Positions 10,701 to 18,777 of a stretch of 36,479 nt of DNA are shown here, one piece after another. The translations under genes and the position numbers were made by a program. A model generated the notes under the pieces. It had not been told where the DNA came from. It made no database searches and saw only the letters and a program-made list of their open reading frames with translations. Position 1 is the stretch's first letter, and each line of letters opens with the position of its first letter. The stretch spans positions 1-36,479 of the forward strand of contig CALFBG010000107.1 in the NCBI GenBank assembly GCA_937951685.1, in the 5' to 3' direction. The DNA is from an uncultured Saprospiraceae bacterium (GTDB lineage: Bacteria > Bacteroidota > Bacteroidia > Chitinophagales > Saprospiraceae).

Positions 10701-11044
10701 CCTAAGACAGGGATGTAAGCCCAAGTACCATGTGGTTTGATTTGATAATAATAGTCAAATTCTAACTCGAAACGAGGAAAAGAGCGACCATCTTTAGCCG
10801 CTTCGAAACTTACTGGGAAGGAGGCTTTAAAAAAATCCCCTTCTAGTAATTCATCCATCAAAGGAATTAACGTTCCTTGATTCAGCACTTTGCGTTGAAA
10901 AGCTTCCGCAAATTTACCCGCTAAAATGGGGATGGATTGGTTGACGTGAATGACTTCATTGTCGGTCAAAGGCGTGAGCATCGTTCCCCCGGAATGGAAA
11001 TGTAATTTAACGGCAAAAAAGGGAAGAGAAATCGAGTAAGCCAT
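7766..11044 (-). CDS. Clp/HSP100-type double AAA+ ATPase fused to a degenerate release factor (RF2-like) module
   Basis: A 1092-residue cytoplasmic AAA+ protein of the Clp/HSP100 class. Residues 1-190 are a domain I do not recognise; the usual twin-repeat Clp N-domain is absent. D1 (~195-440) has Walker A GPSGSGKT (228-235), but the Walker B position reads ILFVRN (290-295), without Asp-Glu. No ClpB-type coiled-coil middle domain lies between D1 and D2. D2 (~455-760) is well kept: Walker A GPTGVGKT (505-512), Walker B FDEIEKA (571-577), sensor-1 Asn614, arginine finger Arg655, sensor-2 GAR (714-716). The D2 pore loop is shortened (GTSYTQDGL where GAPPGYVGYEEGG is usual), and no IGL/LGF ClpP-docking loop is seen after sensor 1. 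Residues ~785-1092 resemble RF2: FWGDVPKAN near 818, a PCRF-like stretch (GIEFMITGVCAHLYLSEETG, 987-1006) and a GGQ-domain-like end (KTGIVA, 1068-1073) with no GGQ. Likely a stand-alone unfoldase with unknown substrate; the AAA+ call is firm, the release factor call is my reading of the alignment. Confidence 0.85.
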   Translation of the reverse strand: MAYSISLPFFAVKLHFHSGGTMLTPLTDNEVIHVNQSIPILAGKFAEAFQRKVLNQGTLIPLMDELLEGDFFKASFPVSFEAAKDGRSFPRFELEFDYYYQIKPHGTWAYIPVLGIESFAEEPAKIDKVLAENVRLEFARNKRLLSVQGIVSAIWFDTIELLQTTIDLKVLNPQELEDAPENERERWLPKVAKVLQFENRVVYGRKKELAAVTKALENQFNKNFILVGPSGSGKTAIVWEISRYLKTTSPEQQIWETSASTMIKELTADTGWWEENFSTFCKELSSTGQILFVRNLLELFEVGQSEGNAISMAEYLRNYLSRSEIQLISECTEEELARIELRSPSFLSHFQIIRLEEPRAELEEIIIKKVKDLANLSDIVLEQDAIEETIRLNRRYTPYSGMPGKPIRFLESILLNSKVLRNSQEGASFRIDKSEVINYFCEETGMPKFMVDPNIPLDLQEIKNHFNQEVFGQKRAVDDVVNLLASIKTALTRTGKPIASFLFVGPTGVGKTELAKVLSEFMFGSRLQMTRFDMSEFSSPYAVLRLTGTSYTQDGLLTSAVRRTPFSVLLFDEIEKAHANFYDLLLQILSEGRLTDSQGKLVNFCSTIIIMTSNIGAANLQGNRITWKQGIDHAEINDYFKTAVEKHFRPELYNRMDSVIAFDPLSPEVVRFVVDREINLLKKREGIRFRRMDFKIGEKVFDFLAAKGYDHKYGARQLQRTIRERLMIPLAKVLNLEDVDDQLLVNVEVVNDEIKIEVGADPLALELLIEELDKINYADHASELRRKINRLKEGQFYIQLLSRLDILEAEKRKKANRFWGDVPKANQYSYYLETKVKVEELCQQIEKLEMDFSLSCINVQAYQPNLTDTLETWKKDFHQMKIEIFSRLYPQANLAYLAIYGSDIKRILNFYLDLFETQKFDFTANLVWFRESYFNEEILVTVEEIGAEGEAILTERKQKRQAYLKRAYTGETSIDFVPEKKKDFLLGIEFMITGVCAHLYLSEETGLQEWKKEQNDSQFYQVFVSEELIETPVNINRKDFFKKKNVRRTVAPGHLKDTVLKINREITKTGIVALIKEKLDENFILKLDAVLL

Positions 11045-11477
11045 AGATCAAGAACGCTGTTCACTGTGATTATTTAAAAATGCTCGGCTAAAATAAGAAA
11101 ATCTTACACAAGGCAATCGCTTTATTTCCATTAAATGCCGACAAAAGGCGAGTCATTTGGAGAATAAGTTGGTGAAATTGGTTTTAAAATCATAGTTCTT
11201 TGACAAATACCTTGTTTTAAGCGTAAAACAGCCATTTTTTGAGCGGGGCAATTCCTAACTCGGATAGTTGTATTTATGTTTTGAAGTTATTTGGTGAGTT
11301 GAGCATTTAAGTAGGTTTACCGAATAAATTAACTAATAATTTGAAAGTCTTTTAAGCTTCCGCTGAATTCGTCTTCATTTAAATATGATTTGTAGAAAAA
11401 CTGGGTAGTACCAAACGTTTTTTCTTATTTTTGTAAGGAAGATTATTTCCTATTTCAATCTCAAAAAATTTGTATTT
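11045..11477. other. Intergenic spacer between divergent genes
   Basis: 433 bases separating the Clp-like gene (-) from the membrane protein gene (+). Apart from the -7-like element listed separately at 11426-11433 I see no gene, hairpin or repeat here. Confidence 0.4.
11426..11433 (+). promoter_or_regulatory. Bacteroidota -7 promoter element (TAnnTTTG)
   Basis: TATTTTTG matches the Bacteroidota -7 consensus TAnnTTTG and lies 44 bases before the ATG at 11478. No good TTTG -33 element sits at the usual spacing upstream, so the call is moderate. Confidence 0.4.
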
Positions 11478-12038
11478 ATGTTCTCGTTTCGATCTCCTAT
11501 TGTCAAGCGCAGAAGATTTAGTAAAACGTCTTTATTCTTTGGCTTGCTCAGCATAGCCGGTTTGGTCTATGGCGGCTACACTTACTTCCAGTTTGGTCAA
11601 ATTCCTTTGATCGAAGAAATTATGGCACAATTAGGTGTTGCGCAGTATGTTACTTGGGTTTATTTGACCTTATTGGTGAGTATGTTCTTGTTGGTACTTT
11701 CTGCGATTTATACCATTTTCAAGAAAAAAGTAGTCATTGGTGGAGAAGTTGCCTTCAACGAAGAACGCCTCAAGATTGTTTACGGTAGCGACAAATACGA
11801 TATTCCAGAATCACAGTTGCAACACCTTGATTTTGAAATTAAAAAATTGCCAGAAGGCAAAACAAAGGATTCCGATAAGCTCTTCGGTGGTAGTTGGATG
11901 AAAATTCCTACGCAAAAAGGTATTTTCAAATGTGAATTAGACATCAATACACCGCAACAACGCATGGAATTGATGGAAATGATTGAGTTTTTGAAAATTG
12001 AACACGACGTGGAAGTTAAAGTGAAGGAAATTAAATAA
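11478..12038 (+). CDS. Two-helix inner-membrane protein of unknown function
   Basis: A 186-residue protein I do not recognise. A basic N-terminus (KRRR at 10-13) precedes two hydrophobic helices, about 18-38 and 57-81, followed by KKK (82-84), so both ends should face the cytoplasm. The C-terminal ~100 residues form a soluble alpha/beta region (GEVAFNEERLKIVYGSDKYDIP, then KGIFKCELD, then a final helix). The alternating strands followed by a helix are reminiscent of bacterial PH-like domains, but that is only an impression from the pattern. It stands alone on the + strand with its own likely promoter; codon use is like its neighbours. The start at 11478 is the first ATG after an A/T-rich leader. 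The coding nature is well supported by length and by membrane-protein character. Confidence 0.75.
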   Translation: MFSFRSPIVKRRRFSKTSLFFGLLSIAGLVYGGYTYFQFGQIPLIEEIMAQLGVAQYVTWVYLTLLVSMFLLVLSAIYTIFKKKVVIGGEVAFNEERLKIVYGSDKYDIPESQLQHLDFEIKKLPEGKTKDSDKLFGGSWMKIPTQKGIFKCELDINTPQQRMELMEMIEFLKIEHDVEVKVKEIK

Positions 12039-12200
12039 GCCATCTCCGAGTAGCTTTTGCCTTCAACTATCCTTCATTTTTAAAAGACTTCTTTTACAAT
12101 AAGTGCACGGAGGCACAAACTACTAAACATCTCACATTCAATAGTTTGTAACAGCAACTAATCTTTAGCTTTAGCTCAATGCCTCTTTTATGCCTTTTCG

Positions 12201-12770
12201 CTACGCGCCAATTCGAACGGAACGTTTGCTCGCCCAAGTAAAGTTTTTCTCATACTGATTGAACGCTCCTTTCTTTAAAATCTTTAGCGCTTCCGGATCA
12301 AAATATAAAATTCTCAAACAGCGAGAAAATTCCTCGATACTTTGCTCTCGACCTTGGTAACGGATCAACATTCCACAAGAATTATCAATATGTTCTTTGG
12401 TATGTTCTTCTTCCAAACTCAAGACCGGAAGACCGAACGACAAGGCTTCCGGAATAATCATTCCTAGTCTTTGACGTGTGGGTAAAAGAATCGTAGCACT
12501 TTTAGCATAAAACGCTTCTACGCCTTCTTGTTGGTTACAACTGATGATCGTCAACACTTGTTGAATATCTAAAGTGCGAGCAAGTTCTTCGAAATGCCTT
12601 TGATTGTCGCCCTTATCAATGATAGTGATGCGCAGTCGGCGTTGATGCTTATTCGTTACCTGATGGTAAAAACTTGCAAATGCTTCCATTGCGACTTCTA
12701 CGTCCTTAGTAGGTATAAATCCCCCAAGAGACAATACGTTGAATAGTGTCATTAGATCATGCATTTTCAT
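12201..12770 (-). CDS. Orphan C-terminal half of a GT-B (GT4-like) glycosyltransferase
   Basis: A 189-residue protein matching only the nucleotide-sugar-binding C-terminal Rossmann half of family GT4 glycosyltransferases. It opens at the usual half-way strand (LSLGGFIPTKDVEVAMEAF, comparable with GRLVPEKGxDxLIEAF) and continues through RITIIDKG, LEELAR-like (FEELAR), the sugar-nucleotide loop PTRQRLGMIIPEALSFGLPV and the final helices. In the EX7E motif the first acid is Gln (Q of RQRLGMIIPE), while the second Glu is present. A whole GT4 enzyme is about 370 residues; the acceptor-binding N-terminal half is absent, and an in-frame stop lies shortly upstream of the ATG. It may be a decayed remnant, or half of a split enzyme with its partner elsewhere. 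I expect it is not active alone. Confidence 0.6.
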   Translation of the reverse strand: MKMHDLMTLFNVLSLGGFIPTKDVEVAMEAFASFYHQVTNKHQRRLRITIIDKGDNQRHFEELARTLDIQQVLTIISCNQQEGVEAFYAKSATILLPTRQRLGMIIPEALSFGLPVLSLEEEHTKEHIDNSCGMLIRYQGREQSIEEFSRCLRILYFDPEALKILKKGAFNQYEKNFTWASKRSVRIGA

Positions 12771-13273
12771 GGTTATACAAACGAGGCTGTTTTAAAATGG
12801 CGCTTATCGGCTATCGCTTTTAAGTACCGCTTAATTCAACTTCAATAAAGCTGGGGGACGGGTTTTTTTATGACAAAAAGGAGGGATAGACCAAAGTAAT
12901 GGCGCTTAGCAAATACAATGTACCGCAAAACTAGGAATGCGAACAACTGCAAAGCCAAGACCGTTAATGATCTTTTTTGTTACTATCGTGGAAGCTTTTG
13001 CAAACTTCTGCGTGATAAATAAGTACTTGTAATAGTGGATAAACTTATCCAAGGTATTTGAATAAATTTTTGCTTATGGTAAGTAGCTATATTAGCTGCA
13101 AAAACTTAGCCAGATTTCTTACTTAATCTTTTTTTTGCACTCAGTCAACCTCCGTCATTCCTTAATACTAGTAATTCAAACACTATTTTTGCGTAGCGAC
13201 AAACTTTTCTAGCCAAATCCTTCGGAATCTGGGAATTTTTTCCCAAATTGGGAAAACAATCTAGGCGCAATAA
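12771..13273. other. Intergenic spacer, no gene recognised
   Basis: About 500 AT-rich bases between the glycosyltransferase fragment (-) and the response regulator (+). I looked for the missing N-terminal half of the glycosyltransferase in the minus frames nearest its start and found stops and no recognisable motif. The decanucleotide atggcgctta occurs twice (near 12797 and 12899); significance unclear. Confidence 0.35.
13184..13191 (+). promoter_or_regulatory. Bacteroidota -7 promoter element for the signalling operon
   Basis: TATTTTTG fits TAnnTTTG and lies 82 bases before the ATG at 13274, the first gene of the four-gene signalling run. The -33 region is not convincing. Confidence 0.4.
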
Positions 13274-14626
13274 ATGAAAAGAAAAGAAAACCCAATTAGA
13301 GTTTTCATCGTAGAGGACGATCCTGTACACGTAAAGTTAGTCAAATACGTGATGGAGATGAACCCGAGTTTCGAAATTTCAATTTTCGCTACGGGCAAAG
13401 CGTGTATTGCCAACTTGTACCTCAAGCCGTCGATCATTTCCTTGGATTATAGCTTGCCAGACATGAATGGTGCCGAGGTGCTCAAAAAGATTATTCAATT
13501 CGATCACGAGATTAACGTCATCATTCTTTCGGGTCAAAAAGACATCTCCATCGCAGTACAATTATTACAAAAAGGCGCCATCGATTATATCGAGAAAGGA
13601 GAAGATATCAAACAGCGACTGCTCAATACCATGAGTAGGATCAAGCAAAATATTAAGCTAAAAAAAGAAGTAGAATCGCTCAAAGAAGCCCTTGGAGAGA
13701 AGTACAGTTCCAATAAAGAATTAATTGGCAATAGCAAAGTCATGCAATCCGTTTTTAAAATGCTCCATAAAGCCATCCGAACAAGTATTACGGTTTCAAT
13801 TGCGGGCGAAACGGGCACGGGGAAAGAAGTAATTGCCAAAACGATCCATTATGATTCTAGTCGAAAATCGGGACCATTTATTCCCGTCAACGTAACGGCT
13901 ATTCCGAGAGCATTGCTAGAAAGCGAGTTATTTGGCTACGAAAAAGGTGCTTTTACCGGAGCGAATACACAAAAGATTGGTAAGTTTGAGTTGGCAGATA
14001 AAGGCACTTTATTTTTGGATGAAATCGCGGAAATGGATATGAGTTTGCAATCCAAATTACTCCGTGCCTTACAAGAGCGAGAAATTACGCGTATTGGTGG
14101 CAACAAGACGATTAAGTTTGATATTCGTTTGATTGTCGCAACGCATAAGAACTTGGCGGACGAGGTTGAAAAAGGAAATTTTCGGGAAGACCTTTATTAC
14201 CGTCTGCTAGGATTACCCATTTTCTTACCGCCCTTGCGCGCGCGCGGTCATGATATTTTATTGCTAACCAAAAACTTTTTGATTGATGCTTGTGAACGCA
14301 ATCATCTTCCCAAACTAAGTCTTACGAGTGCGGCAAAAGAAAAGCTCCTCTCCTATGCTTATCCAGGTAATGTCCGAGAATTAAAAGCGATTATTGAATT
14401 GGCGGCGGTGATGGCAGAGAGCGAACAAATTGAAGCGGAAGATATCCAATTCAATAGTCCCAAAAAGACAGCAGCTTTTCTTTCTCAGGAACAGTCGCTA
14501 AAGGATTATACCCAAAAAATCATTTATCACTTTTTGGGTAAGTACAATAATGATGTCCTGCTAGTCGCTAAAAAATTGGACATTGGCAAATCTACGATTT
14601 ACCGAATTTTGAAAGAAAATAAATAG
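13274..14626 (+). CDS. NtrC-family sigma-54-dependent response regulator
   Basis: A cytoplasmic two-component output protein, 450 residues, that activates transcription with sigma-54 RNA polymerase. The receiver domain (~8-125) has the acidic pocket Glu14-Asp15-Asp16, phospho-acceptor Asp58 in SLDYSLPD, Ser86 and Lys108. A linker helix leads to the AAA+ domain (~150-390): Walker A GETGTGKE (178-185), the sigma-54 contact loop GAFTGA (225-230), Walker B LFLDE (246-250), the arginine-rich FREDLYYR region and NVREL (366-370). A Fis-type helix-turn-helix closes the protein (~424-447). All motifs needed for activity are intact. The histidine kinase gene follows after 46 bases, so the two are probably co-transcribed and form a cognate system; target promoters would carry -24/-12 elements and cannot be named from here. 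Confidence 0.95.
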   Translation: MKRKENPIRVFIVEDDPVHVKLVKYVMEMNPSFEISIFATGKACIANLYLKPSIISLDYSLPDMNGAEVLKKIIQFDHEINVIILSGQKDISIAVQLLQKGAIDYIEKGEDIKQRLLNTMSRIKQNIKLKKEVESLKEALGEKYSSNKELIGNSKVMQSVFKMLHKAIRTSITVSIAGETGTGKEVIAKTIHYDSSRKSGPFIPVNVTAIPRALLESELFGYEKGAFTGANTQKIGKFELADKGTLFLDEIAEMDMSLQSKLLRALQEREITRIGGNKTIKFDIRLIVATHKNLADEVEKGNFREDLYYRLLGLPIFLPPLRARGHDILLLTKNFLIDACERNHLPKLSLTSAAKEKLLSYAYPGNVRELKAIIELAAVMAESEQIEAEDIQFNSPKKTAAFLSQEQSLKDYTQKIIYHFLGKYNNDVLLVAKKLDIGKSTIYRILKENK

Positions 14627-14672
14627 TTTCGATTAGACTCAATTCTTCCGCGCCTTAAAAGCATTTTACCTT

Positions 14673-17600
14673 ATGGCAATTTCACCCACTCCTTCCCAAA
14701 AGCTGGCCACAGTTACCTTGCTCTACGAGTTGTCCTTGGCAATTGGGACTGGACTTTCGTTGGAAGAAAATGTTAAGCATTTTCTAAAAACCTTAGCGCG
14801 TAAGCAAAAACTAAACTACGTAGCCCTGTGGCTAAAAAATACGGAGCAAGATAAACAATACGATTTGTACTTTGCGAGTCCGCGTACTAAAGCCTTAGCA
14901 AAAAGTATTGATCATCGCCATTATTTAAGCAAACAATTACAGCAAAAAGCAATTATAACCGTTCACGCCAAACAAGCAGCCTTCAAAAAAATTGTCCAAG
15001 AAAAAGAGATTACGCAAGGTAGTTACGCCGTTTTCAAAATTCGGGAATTGGGCTTTTTAAAAATGCATAGTTCCAAAATTTCTGGTGGATTCGATCCAAT
15101 TGTGCTTCAGCAATTACAGGAAGTATTTGATAAATTTGCCAACTCGATCGAAGCGTCCTTATACTACGATCAATTGTTGGAAGAGCAAAAAGAACGACAA
15201 CAGATTCAAGAAGCGCTTAGTAAAAGTGAAGAGAAATATCGAATGGTCGTCGAAAATATTTCAGAAGGCATTTTACTCAGCGACCTGAATGGAAAAATTA
15301 CATTTGCCAATGATAAAATAGTAGAACTTTCAGGGTACTCCAAAGCAGAAATCATTGGACATTCTACCGCTTCGATCCCTTTTTATAAAGATAAAGAGCA
15401 GATCGATCAAGTTGTTTCCTACATCATCAACGGAGATAAGTCTAAGTCAACGGAATTAACCCTAGAACACGAAAAAAAGCAAAAAGGGAAAAAGTGGTGG
15501 TGTCATTTAAAGATTTCGCCGTTCTACGACCGGCACGGTAAGATGGTCGGTATGATTGCCGTCATTGCCGATATTTCTGCTGCTATTCACTCTGAAAAAG
15601 TACTCCGTGAAAGTGAAGAAAAATTTAGAAGTCTCTACGAAGAAAGTCCAATCGGAGTAGCCATACACGAAAAAGGCACCTCACAATTGACCGTTAATAA
15701 TAAGTTTTGTGAAATGTTGGGCTATACGCAAAAAGAGTTTAACCAATTGACCATTAATGATATTTCGCCGCCGGAGGATGAACAGATTTTGCTCGATAAA
15801 ATAAAGTTACTGGATAAAAACAAACTCTCCGTCATCAAAATGAAAAAGCGCTATATCTGTAAAGATGGTAGCATTGCCTGGGGAAATTTACATCTCATTC
15901 CATTTAAAAACAAACAAGAAAATACGATCACCCACATTGCCACGGTAGAAGATATCACCGAAAAAGAAAAAGCAGAAGAAGCATTGAAACGGAGCGAAGA
16001 AAAGTTTAGAACTTTCTTTGAGCAAAGTCCTTTAGGGGTAATTGTGGTAGATATTCTCAAGGACGGAAATGTCTTTCAACCCAATCCAGAAATTTGTAAA
16101 ATGTTGGGTTATACGGAAGAAGAATTAAAGCAGCTAACGAGAAAAGATATTACCCACCCTGATGATTTGAATAAAAACAAAGCTGACTTTAAAAAGCTAA
16201 TGGCGGGTAAGGTCAAATCGATCAGTTACGAATTGCGTTACCTTGCTAAAAGTGGAAAAATAATTTGGGTCAACACTACCATTTCTCATCCTTTCTCTGT
16301 GTTGAATCATCGCTCTAGTTTAATTATTCTCGTAGAAGATATTTCTAAAAAGAAAGCCGCCGAAGAAGCTTTAATTGAAAGCGAATCGAAACTGATTGAA
16401 GCGCAACGATTAGCAAAAACGGGAAGTTGGGAATACGACTTGCGGACGGATAGCGTAAAGTGGTCTGATGAAACCTTTAGGATTTTCGGGATGAGTCCTA
16501 AGACCAAAGAACCGACCTTCCGGGAATATATTCAACGCGTATTACCCGAAGAATTACCCAAGTTGATGAAAGGGATTAACAACACGATTCGCAAGGGCGT
16601 TTCCAATCGGGTTGAGCTCCGACAATTAACGATCAAGAATAAGATAATCGATACCATTTGTCATGGAAAGGCACTTTTTGAGCAAGGAGAAATTGTCAAG
16701 ATATTTGGTACCATTCAAGATATCACAGAAACCAAATTGACAGAAAATCAACTGCGGGTCACCAACGAAAAATATGTTGATCTTTTTGAGAATATGTACG
16801 ATGCTTTGTTGATGACGGACGAAAAAGGGAGATTTATTGATGGCAATAAAGCGGCGTTGAAATTGCTAGAATTTAAATCAAAAAAAGAATTGTGTAATAA
16901 TTATATTCCGAGCATTGTTTATCCCGAAGATCGAGAAAAATCTGCGCGCTATTTAAAAAAATTATTAAAAGATGGTTACTACAGTAATTATCAAGGACGG
17001 ATCATTACCCAAAGTGGACAGGTAAAATATTTGCAAGTGAGTTCCAATGCTATTTATAAGAATGGGAAATTTGCGGGGTCGAGAGATATTGCCAGAGACA
17101 TTACGGCATTGAAAGAAGCAGAAAAGAAACGGGAGGAACTTTTCTCCGAATTGGAAAAAGCCAATCAAGAACTCAAGGATTTTGCCTACATCGTTTCCCA
17201 CGATTTGAAGGCACCTTTACGGGGAATTTCTTCACTCGCACAATGGATTGCGGAGGACTACGCCGTTCACTTCGACGAGGAAGGTATGGTAAAAATGCGT
17301 TTGCTACAGGGAAGAGTAGATCGTATGCACAATTTTATCGAAGGCATTTTAGCGTATTCCAGAGTTGGGCGAATTAGCAACCCCAAGGAAAGTTTTTCCC
17401 TTCACCATCTCATCCAAAACATCATCGATTATTTAGATCCACCGGCAAGGGTGCAGATCAAATTAAAAACAAAATTGCCACAGTTCTACGGTGAAAAAAT
17501 CAAAATTCAACAGCTTTTCCAAAACTTGATTAGTAACGCCATTAAATACAATGACAAAAAGAAGTGCAAAATTACAATTAAACATAAAAGCACTAACACG

Positions 17601-17831
17601 CATTATCATTTTTCGGTAAAAGACAATGGTCCGGGTATTGAGAAAAAGCACCACCAGCGAATTTTTGAAATTTTCCAGACCTTGCACCCGAGAGATGATA
17701 TTGAGAGTACAGGTATCGGCTTGTCAATTGTAAAACGAGTTGTTTTGCTGAATGATGGTCATATTTCGATCAAATCGAAGTTAGGTGCCTATACCGTCTT
17801 TGAGTTCAGTTTAAAAAAGACTACTGTTTAG
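14673..17831 (+). CDS. Soluble multi-PAS sensor histidine kinase
   Basis: A 1052-residue histidine kinase without any membrane segment, so it senses inside the cell. Residues ~10-165 resemble a GAF-type sensory fold, followed by a coiled linker. Five PAS domains follow at about 187-305, 314-430, 442-558, 571-688 and 696-814, each ending in the DI(T/S)xxK-type exit and joined by signalling helices with SEEKxR-type starts. The dimerisation/phosphoacceptor domain has His843 in IVSHDLKAPLRG, and the ATPase domain has the N-box (Asn955 in NLISNAIKYN), G1 (KDNGPG, from 983) and G2 (TGIGLSIV). It has no C-terminal receiver, so the phosphoryl group must go to a separate protein; the flanking genes encode two receivers. 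Ligands of the PAS domains (flavin, haem or none) cannot be told. Probably one operon with the regulator upstream. Confidence 0.94.
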   Translation: MAISPTPSQKLATVTLLYELSLAIGTGLSLEENVKHFLKTLARKQKLNYVALWLKNTEQDKQYDLYFASPRTKALAKSIDHRHYLSKQLQQKAIITVHAKQAAFKKIVQEKEITQGSYAVFKIRELGFLKMHSSKISGGFDPIVLQQLQEVFDKFANSIEASLYYDQLLEEQKERQQIQEALSKSEEKYRMVVENISEGILLSDLNGKITFANDKIVELSGYSKAEIIGHSTASIPFYKDKEQIDQVVSYIINGDKSKSTELTLEHEKKQKGKKWWCHLKISPFYDRHGKMVGMIAVIADISAAIHSEKVLRESEEKFRSLYEESPIGVAIHEKGTSQLTVNNKFCEMLGYTQKEFNQLTINDISPPEDEQILLDKIKLLDKNKLSVIKMKKRYICKDGSIAWGNLHLIPFKNKQENTITHIATVEDITEKEKAEEALKRSEEKFRTFFEQSPLGVIVVDILKDGNVFQPNPEICKMLGYTEEELKQLTRKDITHPDDLNKNKADFKKLMAGKVKSISYELRYLAKSGKIIWVNTTISHPFSVLNHRSSLIILVEDISKKKAAEEALIESESKLIEAQRLAKTGSWEYDLRTDSVKWSDETFRIFGMSPKTKEPTFREYIQRVLPEELPKLMKGINNTIRKGVSNRVELRQLTIKNKIIDTICHGKALFEQGEIVKIFGTIQDITETKLTENQLRVTNEKYVDLFENMYDALLMTDEKGRFIDGNKAALKLLEFKSKKELCNNYIPSIVYPEDREKSARYLKKLLKDGYYSNYQGRIITQSGQVKYLQVSSNAIYKNGKFAGSRDIARDITALKEAEKKREELFSELEKANQELKDFAYIVSHDLKAPLRGISSLAQWIAEDYAVHFDEEGMVKMRLLQGRVDRMHNFIEGILAYSRVGRISNPKESFSLHHLIQNIIDYLDPPARVQIKLKTKLPQFYGEKIKIQQLFQNLISNAIKYNDKKKCKITIKHKSTNTHYHFSVKDNGPGIEKKHHQRIFEIFQTLHPRDDIESTGIGLSIVKRVVLLNDGHISIKSKLGAYTVFEFSLKKTTV

Positions 17832-17997
17832 TAGACTTATTGTATAAAATTTATTAAGTTTATTCGTAGACTTTATAAAGTTGTTTAATGATTCTATGAC
17901 TAGAAAGTTGATATGGAAACCAAATGATCTTTTTAGCTACGCCTTCAAAATTGAACCTTACTTAGTACACAGTGTATTCAATCGTAAATTTTCCATC

Positions 17998-18777
17998 ATG
18001 TATCGTGTGTTATTTATTGAAGATGATCTGGTAGATCAAATGGCAGCCATGCGCGTTTTGAAAAAAGCAAAGTTAAACTTGCAAGTACATAACGTCAACA
18101 ATATTGCCGAAGGGCTACTGCGGTTGCAAACGCAAAGCTTTGATCTTATCATCTCAGACTATCATCTAGCGGATGGTACGGCGGTGGATTTGGCACAATA
18201 CATTCAACACATTCCGCTAATTTTGATTACTGGTTTACGCGTCGAGGATTTGGTACAACAGGCAAAATCTATTGGTGCGGCTAAATTTATCCGAAAGGAT
18301 CAAACCCTCAATTATTTAGAAGCGCTCCCCAACATTATTCGAGGTATTTTACCGCTCGATACCGCTACCAATCTAGCGTCTACCCAACAAATTGGCGCGA
18401 CGGATTTGCCGCAAGAAGGACCAAAGATAAGTTTAGATAAATTGACCAAACTTTTTGATCATAATCAAGATGCCATCGGAGAAATTATTATCGCCTTTTT
18501 AGCGCAAGATCCTGTTGATATGCAGGAATTACAAGCGGCGCTGGAGGCAAAAGACTTGGAGCAAATCCGAAAAATTGCACATAAAGTTAAAAGTCGTTAC
18601 CAAATGTTTGGCTTAAAGCCACAAGCTGTAACGGCTTCCTCCATCGAGGAACAAATAGCCCTTGAACAATATTCTTGGGTCGATATTCACGCTAAGATTC
18701 AATTGCTACAACATTCGGCGAAATCTATTTATCATCAACTCAAAAAATACTTGCCTCCGAATGCTCATTACAATTAA
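17998..18777 (+). CDS. Receiver-HPt phosphorelay protein
   Basis: A 259-residue cytoplasmic protein that can both accept and pass on phosphate. I start it at the ATG at 17998 (MYRVLFIEDD), where the receiver fold begins; the open frame extends 39 residues upstream from 17881 but that part is not receiver-like. The receiver (1-120) has the acidic pocket Glu8-Asp9-Asp10, Asp54 in ISDYHLADG, Thr78 and Lys100. After a flexible linker (~121-145) comes a helical HPt domain (~145-255) with the candidate phospho-His195 in RKIAHKVKSRYQMFG. It lies 166 bases after the kinase gene and its end overlaps the next gene by 17 bases. The natural reading is a shuttle between the kinase and the NtrC-type regulator in a four-step relay; this is inference from domain content and position. 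Confidence 0.88.
   Translation: MYRVLFIEDDLVDQMAAMRVLKKAKLNLQVHNVNNIAEGLLRLQTQSFDLIISDYHLADGTAVDLAQYIQHIPLILITGLRVEDLVQQAKSIGAAKFIRKDQTLNYLEALPNIIRGILPLDTATNLASTQQIGATDLPQEGPKISLDKLTKLFDHNQDAIGEIIIAFLAQDPVDMQELQAALEAKDLEQIRKIAHKVKSRYQMFGLKPQAVTASSIEEQIALEQYSWVDIHAKIQLLQHSAKSIYHQLKKYLPPNAHYN

Noticed and set aside
7766-11044. ClpV of a type VI secretion system
   Set aside because: No sheath, baseplate or membrane-complex genes around; the N-domain and pore loop do not fit ClpV.
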